Shown: piece by piece, positions 10,799 through 22,013 of the stretch
Layout: each line of letters begins with the position of its first letter
How positions within the stretch are numbered: the stretch's first letter is position 1
Origin: Panicum virgatum
Lineage: Eukaryota > Streptophyta > Magnoliopsida > Poales > Poaceae
Direction of reading: 5' to 3'
DNA: 64,000 nt
Assembly (NCBI RefSeq): GCF_016808335.1
Contig: NC_053139.1
Span: 37,878,464 to 37,942,463 of the forward strand
Made by a program: the position numbers and the translations under genes
The notes under the pieces: model-generated
Told to the model about the DNA's origin: nothing
Seen by the model: only the letters and a program-made list of their open reading frames with translations
Databases searched by the model: none

Positions 10799-11950
10799 AT
10801 GGTTTCTCGAAGCATCACGAGGGCCTCCCGCGTCAGGGACCCTGCAGCCGCTGATGCAGGAGCACACCCCGACGGGCAGAACCATCCGCAGGAGGAACAA
10901 GAAGAGAGTCAGGGCAGAGGAGAAAATCTTGGTGCACAGCTGCCACCACCACCACCACCACCCTTCGTGGACCTGGCGCAAGTAATCCATAACCAGACTC
11001 TCATACTGGAGACACTGGCCAATGCTCTAGTAAACAGGCAACCACGAGAGTAGACCTTTAATGACAAGCTGACAGCTTTTCTGAGGGCCAAGCCACCCAC
11101 TTTTGCCGGATCCAGCAACCCTTTGGATGCAGACGACTGGCTCCGCGTGATCCAAAGGAAGCTTGAGCCATTTGGGTGCCAGGATCGGGATAAAGTTCTT
11201 CTGGCAGCACATCAACTCACCGGGACTGCCTTAGCCTGGTGGGAAAATTACTGCGCTGCCGCCCGAGATGCCTTCACCATCACCTGGAATGAATTCGTGA
11301 GGGAATTCCGCCGTTACCATATCCCCTCGGCCACCATGAAGCGCAAGGCGGATGAATTCCGCGCACTTCAGCAGGGGAGTATGTCGGTGGAAGAATATAC
11401 TCACTAGTTTATGGAGCTGTCTCGATATGCGCCAGATGAAGTGAACGACGACGAGAAGAAGCAGGACATGTTCAAGAAGGGACTAAACCCAGAACTCAGG
11501 ACCCTGCTCACTCCTCAGATCTATCCTGATTTCAACACCTTGATGAACAAGGCAATCCTCACCGAAAAGGCTAAGATTGATGAGAGGAAAGAGAACAAGC
11601 GCAAGTTCCTGGAGAGTAAGTCTCGCCAGCAGGATCGTTTTCAGAAGACCAGAAGTCTCAGCTACAACGCACCAAGGTCCCAAGCCCCAACGCAGTACAA
11701 AACTCAGTCTCAAGTGACAGGACCACGGGCCCCTAACACACAGCCCAGAAGCTAGAACACCATGAGGGCCCCACAGAGTAATGCGAGCCAGGTCACCAAC
11801 AACAACAGCAACGTGAGGGCCTGCATCAACTGCCGTGAGACGGGTCACTTCATCGCCGACTACCCCTATGCCAAGAACAAACCTGCTACTTCAGCTTTCT
11901 CCAACACAGTGAACGGACCCAAGCCAGTTCTGCCCGGTGCCAACCGAGTG
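10799..11950 (+). pseudogene. gag of gypsy element, broken by three TAG codons
   Basis: The ATG at 10799 follows accctacccaatctgcag, again AG directly before ATG. One frame continues to pol but is cut by TAG at 11051-11053, 11405-11407 and 11753-11755; all three are one C-to-T step from CAG. The capsid-like retrotransposon gag domain is recognised from FVDLAQVIHNQ, LDADDWLRVIQRKLEPFGC, ALAWWENYCAA, WNEFVREFRRYHIP and MSVEEYTH (11123-11407). A CCHC zinc knuckle follows at about 11822-11863 ([13 protein letters not shown]), but its last cysteine is replaced by tyrosine. Gag would form the particle that packages element RNA. The stops and altered knuckle mean this copy cannot make normal Gag. 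Confidence 0.88.
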
Positions 11951-14900
11951 CCCCTCCGTGGCAACAGCAGCAACAACAACAACCAGCAAAGGCAACTCCA
12001 GCAGTCTTTTGGACGAGCCCGCGTCAACCACATCGACGCGCAGGAAGCTCAAGGAGCTCAGGGCGTAGTACTCGGTGAGTACCTAGTCAGCTCAACTCTT
12101 GCAACAGTACTGTTTGATTCTGGAGCATCACACTCATTCATATCCTCAAGTTTTATGGAGAAACATAAAATACCTACAGTACTACTAAAAACACCCCTAT
12201 TAACCCGGACGCCCGGAGGAGACATTAGGTGTCAGCTGGGTTGTCTACGGGTAAGGATCAATTTAAGTGGGGTAGAGTTTTTAGCAGATCTAGTAGTACT
12301 TAAGTTAGAAGGGATAGATGTGATCCTTGGAATGGATTGGCTGAGCAAACACAATGGCCTCATAGGTTGTACGGATAAGGTAGTACATCTAACAAACCCA
12401 GAGGGAGTCCGAGTGACCTGTCATACCCGGGAAAGTGGAGCAAACCCGATGGTGTTTAGCATGGAAGCCAAGTCCTTGGAAGAACTCCCTGTAGTGAATG
12501 AGTATCCCGATGTCTTTCCCGAAGAACTCCCCGGTATGCCACCAGATAGGGAAGTAGAATTTGTCATTGACCTTGTCCCTGGAACTGCCCCTATAGCCAA
12601 GAGACCTTACAGGATGGCAGCCACCGAGTTGGCGGAGTTAAAGAAACAACTAGAGGAGTTGCAACGGATTGGCTTCATCAAGCCAAGTTCGTCGCCTTGG
12701 GGAGCCCCGGTTCTATTCGTCAAGAAGAAGGACGGAAGTATGAGGTTGTGTGTAGACTACCGGGCACTAAACGAAGTCACTATCAAAAATAAGTACCCCC
12801 TTCCCAGGATCGATGATCTCTTTGATCAGTTAAAAGGAGCCAAGTACTTTTCCAAGATTGACCTAAGGTCCGGATATTTCCAGCTCAAGATTAGGGAAAG
12901 CGACATCCCGAAGACAGCCTTTGTCACCCGATACGGACAATTTGAGTTCACGGTGATGTCTTTTGGACTGACAAACGCACCTGCATATTTCATGAACCTC
13001 ATGAACAAGGTATTTATGGACGAGTTAGATAAGTTTGTCGTAGTCTTCATCGACGACATACTTATTTACTCGAAGAGTATTCAGGAACACGAGCAGCACC
13101 TGAGGGTAGTTTTGGAAAAGCTAAGAGTGCATAGGCTATACGCCAAATTCAGCAAGTGTGAGTTTTGGCTAGAGAAGGTAGCCTTCCTTGGTCATATTCT
13201 GACCGCAGAAGGAGTAGCAGTGGACCCCGAGAAGGTCGAAGCAGTATCCAACTGGCAGCAACCAACCAATGTCAGTGAGATCAGGAGTTTTCTCGGATTA
13301 GCTGGGTATTATCGGAGATTCATTGAGGGATTTTCTAAGATAGCCCGGCCCATGACGGAGCTGCTCAAGAAGGAGAAGAAATTCACCTGGACGGAATCGT
13401 GTGAAAGGAGCTTCCAGGAGTTGAAGAGGAAATTGACGACAGCCCCAGTGCTAACCCTGCCGGATATTCATCGGGATTTTGTCATCTATTGTGATGCGTC
13501 CCGACAAGGATTGGGTTGTGTGCTGATGCAAGATGGGAAAGTCATTGCATATGCTTCCCGTCAGCTCAGGACTCATGAGCAAAATTACTCGACTCATGAT
13601 TTGGAGCTTGCAGCCGTAGTGCACGCACTTAAGATCTGGAGGCACTATTTGATTGGAAATAAGTGCGAAATCTTTACCGATCATAAAAGTCTGAAGTATA
13701 TCTTCACCCAACCAGACCTAAACCTGAGGCAGAGAAGATGGCTAGAATTAGTCAAAGATTATAATTTGGAAATTCATTATCACCCAGGTAAAGCCAATGT
13801 AGTAGCTGATGCCCTAAGTCGGAAATCCTACGGGCCCAAGAATGACCATTTACGAGAGGAAATGGCACGATTAAATGTGCACATTGTCCCTCGAGGTTCC
13901 AGCCAAGTGCTGAACGTTCAATCCACTCTAGAAGAAAGAATCAGGAAAGCCCAAAAATCGGATAAGGGACTGATGGAAATCCGGAGGCAAACCGGAGAAA
14001 ATAAGGCCCCAGACTTTCGAGTTGATAATAAGGGAACGTTGTGGTATAAAGACAGAATTTGTGTGCCCCAGAAAGGAGATTTCAGGCAGATAATCATGGA
14101 TGAAGCCCACAACTCAGCCTACTCCATCCACCCAGGATCCACCAAAATGTATATGGACTTAAAACAGAAATATTGGTGGAATGGGATGAAGGCAGATATT
14201 GCACGATTCGTAGCCCATTGCGATACTTGCCAGAGAATCAAAGCTGAACACCAGAAGCCGGTAGGATTGTTGCAACCCCTACCCATTCCGGTTTGGAAAT
14301 GGGATGAAGTAGGAATGGATTTTGTAGTGGGCTTGCCCAGAACCCAGAAAGGACATGACTCCATATGGGTAATAGTGGATCGCCTTACTAAATCAGCTCA
14401 CTTCATACCCGTACGGACCAACTATGACGGGGAGAAGCTAGCTAAGCTCTATATAGAGAACATAGTGAAATTGCATGGTGTGCCCAGCCGAATCGTTTCA
14501 GATAGAGGGACCCAGTTCACCTCAAGATTTTGGAAGAGTTTGCATAAAGCCATGGGCACCAAGCTAGACTTTAGTTCCGCTTATCATCCGCAGACGGATG
14601 GTCAGACGGAAAGGGTGAATCAGATTATGGAAGATATGCTGAGAGCGTGTGTCCTTACTTATGGCAAAGATTGGGAACAAAGCTTACCCTATGCCGAGTT
14701 CTCATACAACAACGGGTACCAAGCAAGCTTGGGCATGTCACCGTTTGAAGCTCTCTATGGAAGAAAATGCAGAACCCCTCTGATGTGGTCAGAAGTTGGA
14801 GAACGTGCCCTAGTCGGCCCCGCACTCATAAAGGAAGCAGAGGAAAGAGTCGCCGAGATTCGAGAAAAGCTAAAAGCAGCCCAGTCCCGACAGAAGAGCT

Positions 14901-15481
14901 ATGCGGACAAGAAAAGACGGGAAATAAGTTTCAACCCAGGAGATTTCGCGTATCTCAAGGTATCACCCATTCGAGGAACCCGAAGATTTTAGGTACAAGG
15001 AAAATTGGCCCCTCGGTATATTGGACCATACCGAGTTCTGAAGAAAGTTGGAGCAGTAGCATACCGTCTGGAGCTACCTGAAGAGATGTCGGATATACAC
15101 CCAGTATTCCATGTCTCGCAGTTGAGAAGGTGTTTGAGGATGCCCGAAGTGGAGCATGTGCCGGTTGAAACAATAGATTTGCAGCCAGACCTGCGATATC
15201 AGGAAATACCGGTCAAGATTCTAGACACTGTCACAAGGAGAACCAGAAACTCCGAAGTACGAATTTGCAGAGTTCAGTGGAGCAGACATGGAGTAAAAGA
15301 AGCTACGTGGGAACGCGAAGATGCTCTGAAGAAGGAATTTCCCCACCTATTTAGGAACCAGTCGAATCTCGAGGACGAGATTCATTTTAAGTGGGGTAGG
15401 TTTGTAACATCCCGAAAATTTACTAAAATAAATCATGCGCTAAGATTTTGCTTTGTCGTTGAGCTCGAGATCCCTCCTTGA
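11951..15481 (+). pseudogene. pol of gypsy element: PR-RT-RH-IN-chromodomain, one TAG
   Basis: Same frame as gag. Residue numbers count from the ATG at 11762. Protease DSGAS is at 119-123. Reverse transcriptase has the LCVDYRALN and [10 protein letters not shown] blocks and FIDD at 429-432 in place of YxDD, as usual in gypsy elements. RNase H has YCDAS near 578 and [10 protein letters not shown]. Integrase has an HHCC finger (HCDTCQRI near 820) and catalytic D853, D914 and E950, with 35 residues between the last two. A TAG at 14990-14992 cuts the C-terminus. Beyond it come GKLAPRYIGPYRV and a chromodomain (CRVQWSRHGVKEATWERED, near 15260-15320). The frame passes through the polypurine tract and stops 79 bases inside the 3' LTR. 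Length and order match Tekay-type Pol; the copy is non-functional. Confidence 0.92.
15388..15400 (+). promoter_or_regulatory. Polypurine tract of gypsy element
   Basis: TTAAGTGGGGTAGG immediately precedes the 3' LTR start (TGTAACATCCCG at 15403). Polypurine tracts prime plus-strand DNA synthesis. Here the tract lies inside the open reading frame of pol. Confidence 0.75.
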
Positions 15482-18400
15482 AACCCTAACCCCAGTTTTT
15501 CCGGAAACTTCCCTGTTCCGCCAGATCTTTCGATTCCCCAAAGACCCGACACCCGTATCCAGCACCCTGTTTCCCCTCGACCCGCGCGCCCGGACGCCAC
15601 GCGTGGCCGACCGCGACCGCGATCGGCGCCGACGCGCCCGCCCCTCTCTCTCTCTTTCTCTCTTTATTTCTCTCCCCTCCTTTTTCCTTTTTCTCTTTTT
15701 CTTTTTCCCATTTTCTTTTTCTTTCCCTCTCCTTCCCTCTCCCTCTCTCTCTCCTTCCTTTCTTCTCTGCCGCGCGCGCCTGGCCCGCGCCCTCCCCCCT
15801 GCCCTCTGCTCCACCCGACCGTGCCCCAACCGAGCACGCCTTCCCCCTCGGACCGTGCGCACGCATGCCCCCGGGACCCCGCTCTCGCGCGCGCTCCCCG
15901 ACCGCGCCCGCGCGCACAAGCTCGGCGCCACCCCTGCCGCACACACACACACTGCAGGGCAGCCCCACGGCCGCGCGCGCCCCGGCCGTGCCTAGCCCGC
16001 GCCCGCCTGCCACGCGCACACCGCCGCCCGGACCCGCTCGCCTATGCCCTGCCGCACCCGAGCCGCTCCCTGGCCGCGTGCCCGCGCCCCGGGCCGGTCG
16101 TGCGCACGCGTGCGCGTGCACGCGCTCGCCGAGCCGCGACGCGTCGAGCCACGGCACCGGCCCGCCTGCCGCGCGCACACCGCCGCCGTTGACGCTGCAC
16201 AGCGGCGGCGACTCTGGCACAGCGCCGCCTGCAGCGGTCGCCGCCTGGCCGCAGCGTCGCGTCACCTCGCCGTGCGCGCCCGCCCCCCGTTGACGGCCGC
16301 ACAGCGCCAAGCCAGCCCCACCGCCATCAACTCGGTCGCCGGCCTCCGCCGCATCCCGCCAAACCTCCACCGCCTCTCACGCCTATAAAGGCCCCGGCGC
16401 CGCTCCTCCGCACCACATCCCCAGCCCGAGCTCCGCAGCCGCCTCCCTGACCTCCTAGCACCACTCCCGCCATTGCCGCCGCCGCGAGCACAGGCCACCG
16501 CGGAGCCCCCATCCCGCAGCACCGCAGCTCGAGCCGAGGTAGGCACTGGGATTCCCGAGCTCCCCATCTTCTTTTTCCCCGGATCCGGGCCGCCGTCGTG
16601 CCTTGCGGTGCCGCCGCCACACTGACCAGGGTTGGCCGCCACCCACCGCCGTCGTACCACCTCCTGCGAGCCACCATCTCCCAAATCAACGGGAGGGATC
16701 GACCTCCCACGGCGGCCGCCTCCTTTTCCCCCTACTCCGGGCTGCCGCCGTGCCCCCAGGCCGCGGGCCCGCGAGCTCCGACGAGCGCCGGCCTCCTTCC
16801 CCTGTTTTCCAGCGTAGAGGGAGGAGGAGGAAAGGGGCCATTTAGCCCAAAACCCCCTCCCTATCCCTTGATTCAGAAAAGAAGCCCTCCACTCTTTGCA
16901 AAAGAAAACCCGTCCTTTGTTTTATTTATAAGAGAAGACCCCCATTTCATGAAAATATTTATAAAGAGGCCCCTGACTCTTTTAGATTAACCCAAGAAAC
17001 TTCTAAAATGCAAACCAAGCCCCTGCCCTCATAAACTTAATTACAATTAGGTCCCTGGACCCCTGTTTAGGGCCTAAACACTCCTTTGACCTATCATTTT
17101 ATGCGCCTAACAACCTCGGATCTACCCAAAAATTTACCACATCTCTCTTAATATAGTTTTGACCATGCCATTAGAAGCACACCAAATAATATCACTCCAT
17201 GCCCTATATTTTATGCGTCCCCGTTTCGAGCTCGACGACAAATCTTTATCTTCTGTGTGTTGATTGTGTGCTTGTTTGTGTACGTTGTAGACCACGGAGT
17301 GAACGAAGGAGAACCCGTCAACGAGCCGTACTGTGAGCAGGAGAACGAGGACCAGTTCCGCGACCCCGAGCCCGAAGGACAGGACATCCCAGAAGGCTTT
17401 GAAGACGGCAAGTTCAATCCCATCCTTTGATGCATGTTTCTGTCCTAGTTTTTATAAAACGCAACCCAATGGCCCGTTTTATAAAATTGCATATGTTTTG
17501 CTTGCATGAAAAACACGGTTGGATAGCCACCCCTTGATTTGTGATGACCATTCCTTGACCACCTAGATTAATGTCTGATTTTGCTTGGACGTTAATCGAT
17601 ATTAGAACGCTTAGGACTTTACTCTTAATATGATTTATTTGATAAATAAAATGTGTGCGTGTGGGAAGGGATAAAATGTGGATTTCGAAAGATATGTATG
17701 GACGAGATGGACGGCATTTCTGTGTGATTTGCCGATTGGTGTGCTTGTGCCTGTGTGGCAGAGCAAGGAGGGAGATATCCATCTTGTCGTGTCTAAGGAC
17801 CGAGTTGGTGTGTCATCTCACCTAACTCCACTATCGTGCAAACCACTCGACCGTTGAATGGGCAACGGCGTAGCATAAATCCCACTAGTTGGTGTGATAG
17901 CCATCAGGAGAGCTGAGAGCAACGGGTGACTAAGGAAAAGGGATAAGCCCCGAGTGACTTATGCCCGGTTACACCTAAGTGAACGGTCAATGACCCCTTG
18001 GTGCATCCCGTGATGGCTAGTCAGGCTTAGCTATGGTGGGTAATGGCTATGTTGGGATCTACACCGACACGACGGTGTTCGAGTTGTGGTATCCAACTTG
18101 TGGGTAAAGTTGCACACCTCTGCAGAGTTAAGAATCTATTCGAATAGTCCGTGCCCACGGTATTGGGCAAGTTACGGTGTGGTCACATAACTAGTGTTTC
18201 TTTGGGATGGGCTGGTGTGAGTCATTTTGGAATTGGTTCCGGCAGTTGTGCCGTGTGCTACGACGGACGGGGAGTCCGGTAGCAGTTTTAAAACCTGAAC
18301 TCCGTGTTAAACAAAAATTGATTTCTAAAAGGTTTTCTATAAAACAAAACCCTGCATAAAATGTCGTTTTTCTGCAACTTAAGCCGTAACCTAATCCTTG

Positions 18401-18801
18401 ATTCACCTATGCATATTATTCTGTTATAACCCCCCTCCTTGGGTGTGGTTGGACTTGCTGAGTACGTTTGTACTCACCCCATTTTCCTTTTTACAGAAGA
18501 AGATCCAGACTTTGTGCCAGACGACGCCGAGTAGGGTTATCGTCCTGCACCCAGCCTTGCCTGTGAACTTGGGTCACTCGCCGGAGTTTCCGCATGGCGC
18601 AAGACCTTGATGATTTTCTCTTTGTTTTTAATATCATCGTGTGTGTGTGGATTGTAATCCTCGCGATAGTGGCATTCCTCTGCTCACTACCGCGTAGGGT
18701 TGTACGGTAATGAACCATCTGATGTAATAAATGTGTCATCAGCCTCCTGGGACTGGTGCTTTGTAACACATTTAAGTCTTCTCTTATGAGGGGACGCTTC
18801 A
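15403..18801 (+). repeat. 3' LTR of gypsy element, complete (3399 bp)
   Basis: Begins TGTAACATCCCGAAAATT and ends GGGGACGCTTCA at the boundary with copia gag. It contains a CT-rich run (15640-15760), a GC-rich U3, TATA at 16384-16390, a donor-like gccgag|gtaggc near 16536 and the two small ORF exons at 17291-17407 and 18497-18534. Confidence 0.9.
16384..16390 (+). promoter_or_regulatory. TATA box of gypsy 3' LTR
   Basis: TATAAAG in cgcctataaaggcc, identical to the 5' LTR box at 1665. Confidence 0.6.
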
Positions 18802-19220
18802 TCACTTGACCATGAGGTGGAGCAATCTTCCACAACTACCATGTCGTGAATGAGCTCACCATCCTCATGCACTTCCTCCTTGGCCTTAAAATCATCATCA
18901 TCATCGGAGGCCGCCCCATATTTCTTATTGAGATAACTCCAAATCTCGTGGGCGGTTTTCATATCCATGATCTCGCCAAGTATACAATTATGCAAAGATC
19001 TAAACAAAATGTTAGTAGCTTTGATGTCTAGATCTAGGCATTTCTCTTGTGTTGGAGTTAGATTTCCTTCATCTAACACATGAGAAAAACCTACATCCAC
19101 CATCCACCACATTTGAGGGCAAATAAATTTAAAATTGCATATCATCCAAGTTTTCCACCGTGTAAAGTGTGTGCCATCAAAAATGTGTGGACACTCAACA
19201 TCTAACCCATAAGTCGCCAT
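18802..19220 (-). pseudogene. Copia gag N-terminal fragment
   Basis: The ATG (19220-19218) opens MATYGLDVECPHIFDGTHF, followed by TRWKTWMICNFKFICPQMWW and NILFRSLHNCILGEIMDMKTAHEIW. These are the usual blocks of copia Gag (DUF4219 then UBN2-type domain): an IFDGTHF...W start and an SLHNCI...AHEIW helix region. About 140 residues remain before an acidic stretch (SDDDDDFKAKEEVHEDGE). The frame is cut at 18801/18802 by the gypsy 3' LTR. It begins 38 bases after the primer site, so it is the first ORF of the element. Confidence 0.8.
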
Positions 19221-19257
19221 CCTCTCGGGTCGGTAAGGACCACAAATGAGAGACCTC

Positions 19258-19270
19258 GGCTCTGATACCA
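19258..19270 (-). promoter_or_regulatory. Primer-binding site of the minus-strand copia
   Basis: On the minus strand TGGTATCAGAGCC, two bases from the LTR end (…CCCTACA, 19273). This is the same Met-tRNA-type site as the gypsy element uses. Confidence 0.9.
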
Positions 19271-20378
19271 CTTGTAGGGTCGAGATGGCGGACTAGAGGG
19301 GGGTGAATAGTCATTTCTAAAACTAATTGCGCCGGCTAACCGAAACTTATGTGGAATTGAAACTATTCGCTTAGCCAAGACTTCACCCCTCTAACTATGA
19401 CTCTAAGGCACCTCCAAAAAGATCTTACACAAAGCAAATGGAGTGCCAAGCTAGTAAGAGCTCTCCTAACAATTCTAATGCCAAGTCATACAAGCCTAAG
19501 CACTAGTACTTCACAAACTGGGGGGATCTCCTACTCAATTCTAATGAGCAAAAGCACAAAGCCAAACCTAAGCTCACTAGATGCTCAAGGACAAAGATAC
19601 ACAATCCAAATCCAAGAGCTCAACTTGCTTAGCTACACAATCTAAGCAAGAGCAACTAGCTACACAAGCTAACTAGTTACACTAGGATCTCTACTTCTAG
19701 CTACACAAGCAAGAAGATGATTAGCAAGCTACACAAGCTAACTAAACACTAGAGAGCAACTACACAAGCACAAGAAATAGAAGAATGTAAATACAAGGCT
19801 TGTGATTTGGAGAAAGCAAACCACCGAGAAGAGTAGACAAGATTGACACGGTGATTTTTATCCCAAGGTTCACTTGGTTGCCACCAAGCTAATCCCCATT
19901 GAGACAAGCTCCAAGGTTGCCGCCGATCCTCTTGCTAGTGGTGACTCTCAAGTCACACTCTCCCACGTGGAGTGCTCACACCGAGCTCTAGCACATGATC
20001 CGGCCGGACCACTTGTTGCTCTTCACGTCTCGCTCAACTAGAGTTGCTCTTCGCGGCTCCCGCGGGATGAGCACAATACCCCTCACAATCTCTTCTCCGG
20101 AGCACCGCACAATCTTCTTGCGGGTTTCAACGGAGCCTCTTGCCACCAAGCCGTCTAGGAGGAGGCAACCTCCAAGAGTAACAAGCACACCGGCTTGCAA
20201 CACGATCACCTAGTGCCACTCTATGCAATCTCTCAAAGCAATCGCACTAGAATCGCTCTCTCACTCGATCGGATGATTACTATCAAGTTAGAGTGAGTAG
20301 AGGGCTCTCAAGCACTCTCACACATGGACACCAAGTCCCCAAGGTGCTCAGCTGTCTCAAATGGCCGGCCACACCCTC

Positions 20379-20387
20379 TATTTATAG
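20379..20387 (-). promoter_or_regulatory. TATA box of the minus-strand copia LTR
   Basis: The minus strand reads cctctaTAAATAGagg, a self-complementary TATA region inside the LTR just downstream of the motif array. Confidence 0.6.
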
Positions 20388-20440
20388 AGGGAGGCCCCAA
20401 ACTAGCCGTTACACTCAAATCCCGTGAAAACTGAGTTTTC

Positions 20441-20960
20441 GCGGACTGTCCGCCTCACAAAAATCGGACCGTCTGCCATTTAAAACCAACGGCTAGAACT
20501 GAAATGATTATGTGTCAGAGTCGACCGTTAGAGCCCCGGGCGGACTGTCCGCGCCCATGGGGCGGACTGTCTGCGGTTCAAAACTTCGAACCAACCGATT
20601 TGCAAACGTCTCTGACTAAATCTGGAAGTTACCGGCGGACTGTCCGCTCCCCAGGGGCGGACTGTCCGCAGTTCAAAAGGTGAGCACACACAGAACCCGC
20701 AGTGTTTCTGTCCCAGAATTTTCAGTAGGAGGCGGACCGTCCGCCCTCAAGGACCGGACGGTACGCAATTCATTTTGGATACCCAAGACAGAACAACCAA
20801 GTTTCTACGCCCGTTTCAGCTTTTAAAGGCGGACCGTCCGCCCCCAGGGACCGGACGGTCCGCAGGTCATTTTGGACCACCCACAGAGCCAAAAATGATT
20901 CTGTTCGAGCTTATCCGAGATAACTGAGGACCGTCCGCTCACCTTGAGCGGACCGTCCGC
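20441..20960 (-). repeat. 97-bp tandem array, six units with paired palindromes
   Basis: Motifs of the form GCGGACNGTCCGC start at 20441, 20540, 20635, 20732, 20829 and 20926 (spacing 95-99). Each is followed 22-24 bp later by a second copy. The array lies just upstream of the LTR TATA box in the element's orientation, the usual place for enhancer repeats in U3. Confidence 0.8.
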
Positions 20961-22013
20961 AGGTATAATTTCAGCAGAAATGTACCTCGGTAAAACGGCC
21001 ATAACTCTTAGCTCCGATGTCCAAATTAGGTGATCTTGGACTCTATGGAAAGCTAATTCAGAGGGCTACACAACCCAACTGAATACTTGATCCAAAACAC
21101 AATGGATCAAAGCAGTATTCCACTCCAAGAGACCACCTAATTTCCGGAGAAAGCCGAAAAACCTTTCTTGATTCCCAAAGTTGATCAACATCAACTCCAA
21201 CTCTTTCTCCTTTGCAAATGTGCCAACACAACCACGTGAACAACACCATGTGCATGTGTGTTAGCATTTCGCAATCATTTTCAAAGGATTTTCACTTGAT
21301 CTCACCACGCCACTCGATTCTAGCAACATCGCAATGTTAGATCACTCAAGTGGCACTAGATGACCGATATGCAAACAAGTTTGCCCCTCTTGATAGTACG
21401 GCCATCTATCCTAAATCCGGTCATGCACTTCTCTACACAACCTTTGACCGGTGAAATGAAATGCCTTACAAGTCATACCTTTGCCTTGCGCATTCCATTT
21501 CATCTTCCCAAATATTGATGCCACACAAGCACCAAACTCCATCAAGCCTTTTGATCATCATCATGAGTCAACACTTGGCTTGATCTTTCTTGAATGATAT
21601 GATCCACTCTATATTATCACATGACCTCTTTGGTCCATCGATCTTGACCTTGCTCGCTCTTCACCGTTGTCTCGGTCCATCGGCGCCAAATCTTGCCCAA
21701 GCTTCACCGCCTTGCGGTCCCTCGCTTCAAAGCCTTGACTTGCCCTTCTCCATTGCAACCGGTCCTTCAAGCCAAGCCTTGTCTTGATCTTCTCCACTTT
21801 GGTCACATGACTCCATGTCATGTCCCATATGCAATGAGCTCCTCGATCACACTATATGAGCATAGCATCAACCCTTAGCCATTTCTCCTCTATGGCACAC
21901 GTTGCTCATACTAGTGTCTTTGTGTGGACTAATCTCCTGTGTATCTCAACATAAATACTTATTAGTCCACCTAAGTTGTCACTCAATTACCAAAACCAAA
22001 CAAGGGCCTTTCA

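Larger units (their letters stand above)
1331..18801 (+). mobile_element. Ty3/gypsy chromovirus-type LTR retrotransposon, Tekay-like, 5' LTR truncated
   Basis: The order is a partial 5' LTR, a Met-tRNA-type primer site, two paralogous pre-gag ORFs, gag, protease, reverse transcriptase, RNase H, integrase, C-terminal chromodomain, polypurine tract and 3' LTR. Integrase upstream of the chromodomain and long 3.4-kb LTRs fit the Tekay/Del chromoviruses. An extra ORF before gag recalls the orf0 reported for rice RIRE3/RIRE8-type elements. It sits in a copia gag at 18801/18802. The right-hand target-site base set would be tcact, but the left partner was lost with the 5' LTR end. The shared 2751 bp of the two LTRs differ by about 32 substitutions and one indel (about 1.2 percent). 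Confidence 0.85.
18802..22013 (-). mobile_element. Ty1/copia element (Sirevirus-like?), 5' part only
   Basis: Read on the minus strand: 5' LTR 22013-19273, primer site 19270-19258, then the start of gag, cut at 18802 by the gypsy insertion. The other half of gag and pol should lie upstream of the first duplication copy, outside the window. It is inserted in a Harbinger-like transposon at 22013/22014. The long LTR with palindromic repeats upstream of TATA suggests the Sirevirus group, a tentative label. Confidence 0.8.
19273..22013 (-). repeat. 5' LTR of minus-strand copia (2741 bp)
   Basis: On the minus strand it starts TGAAAGGCCCTTGTTTGG (22013) and ends CCGCCATCTCGACCCTACA (19273). It contains a minus-strand TATAAATAG at 20387-20379 with the palindrome array directly upstream of it. 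The region 19400-19800 is rich in short repeats of the type 'ctacacaagctaactag'. Confidence 0.85.

Noticed and set aside
15486..16370. Long R/G/A-rich open frame on the minus strand of the gypsy 3' LTR (and its partner near 1200-1600)
   Set aside because: GC-rich composition keeps several frames open at once on both strands; no motif, and it lies in LTR U3.
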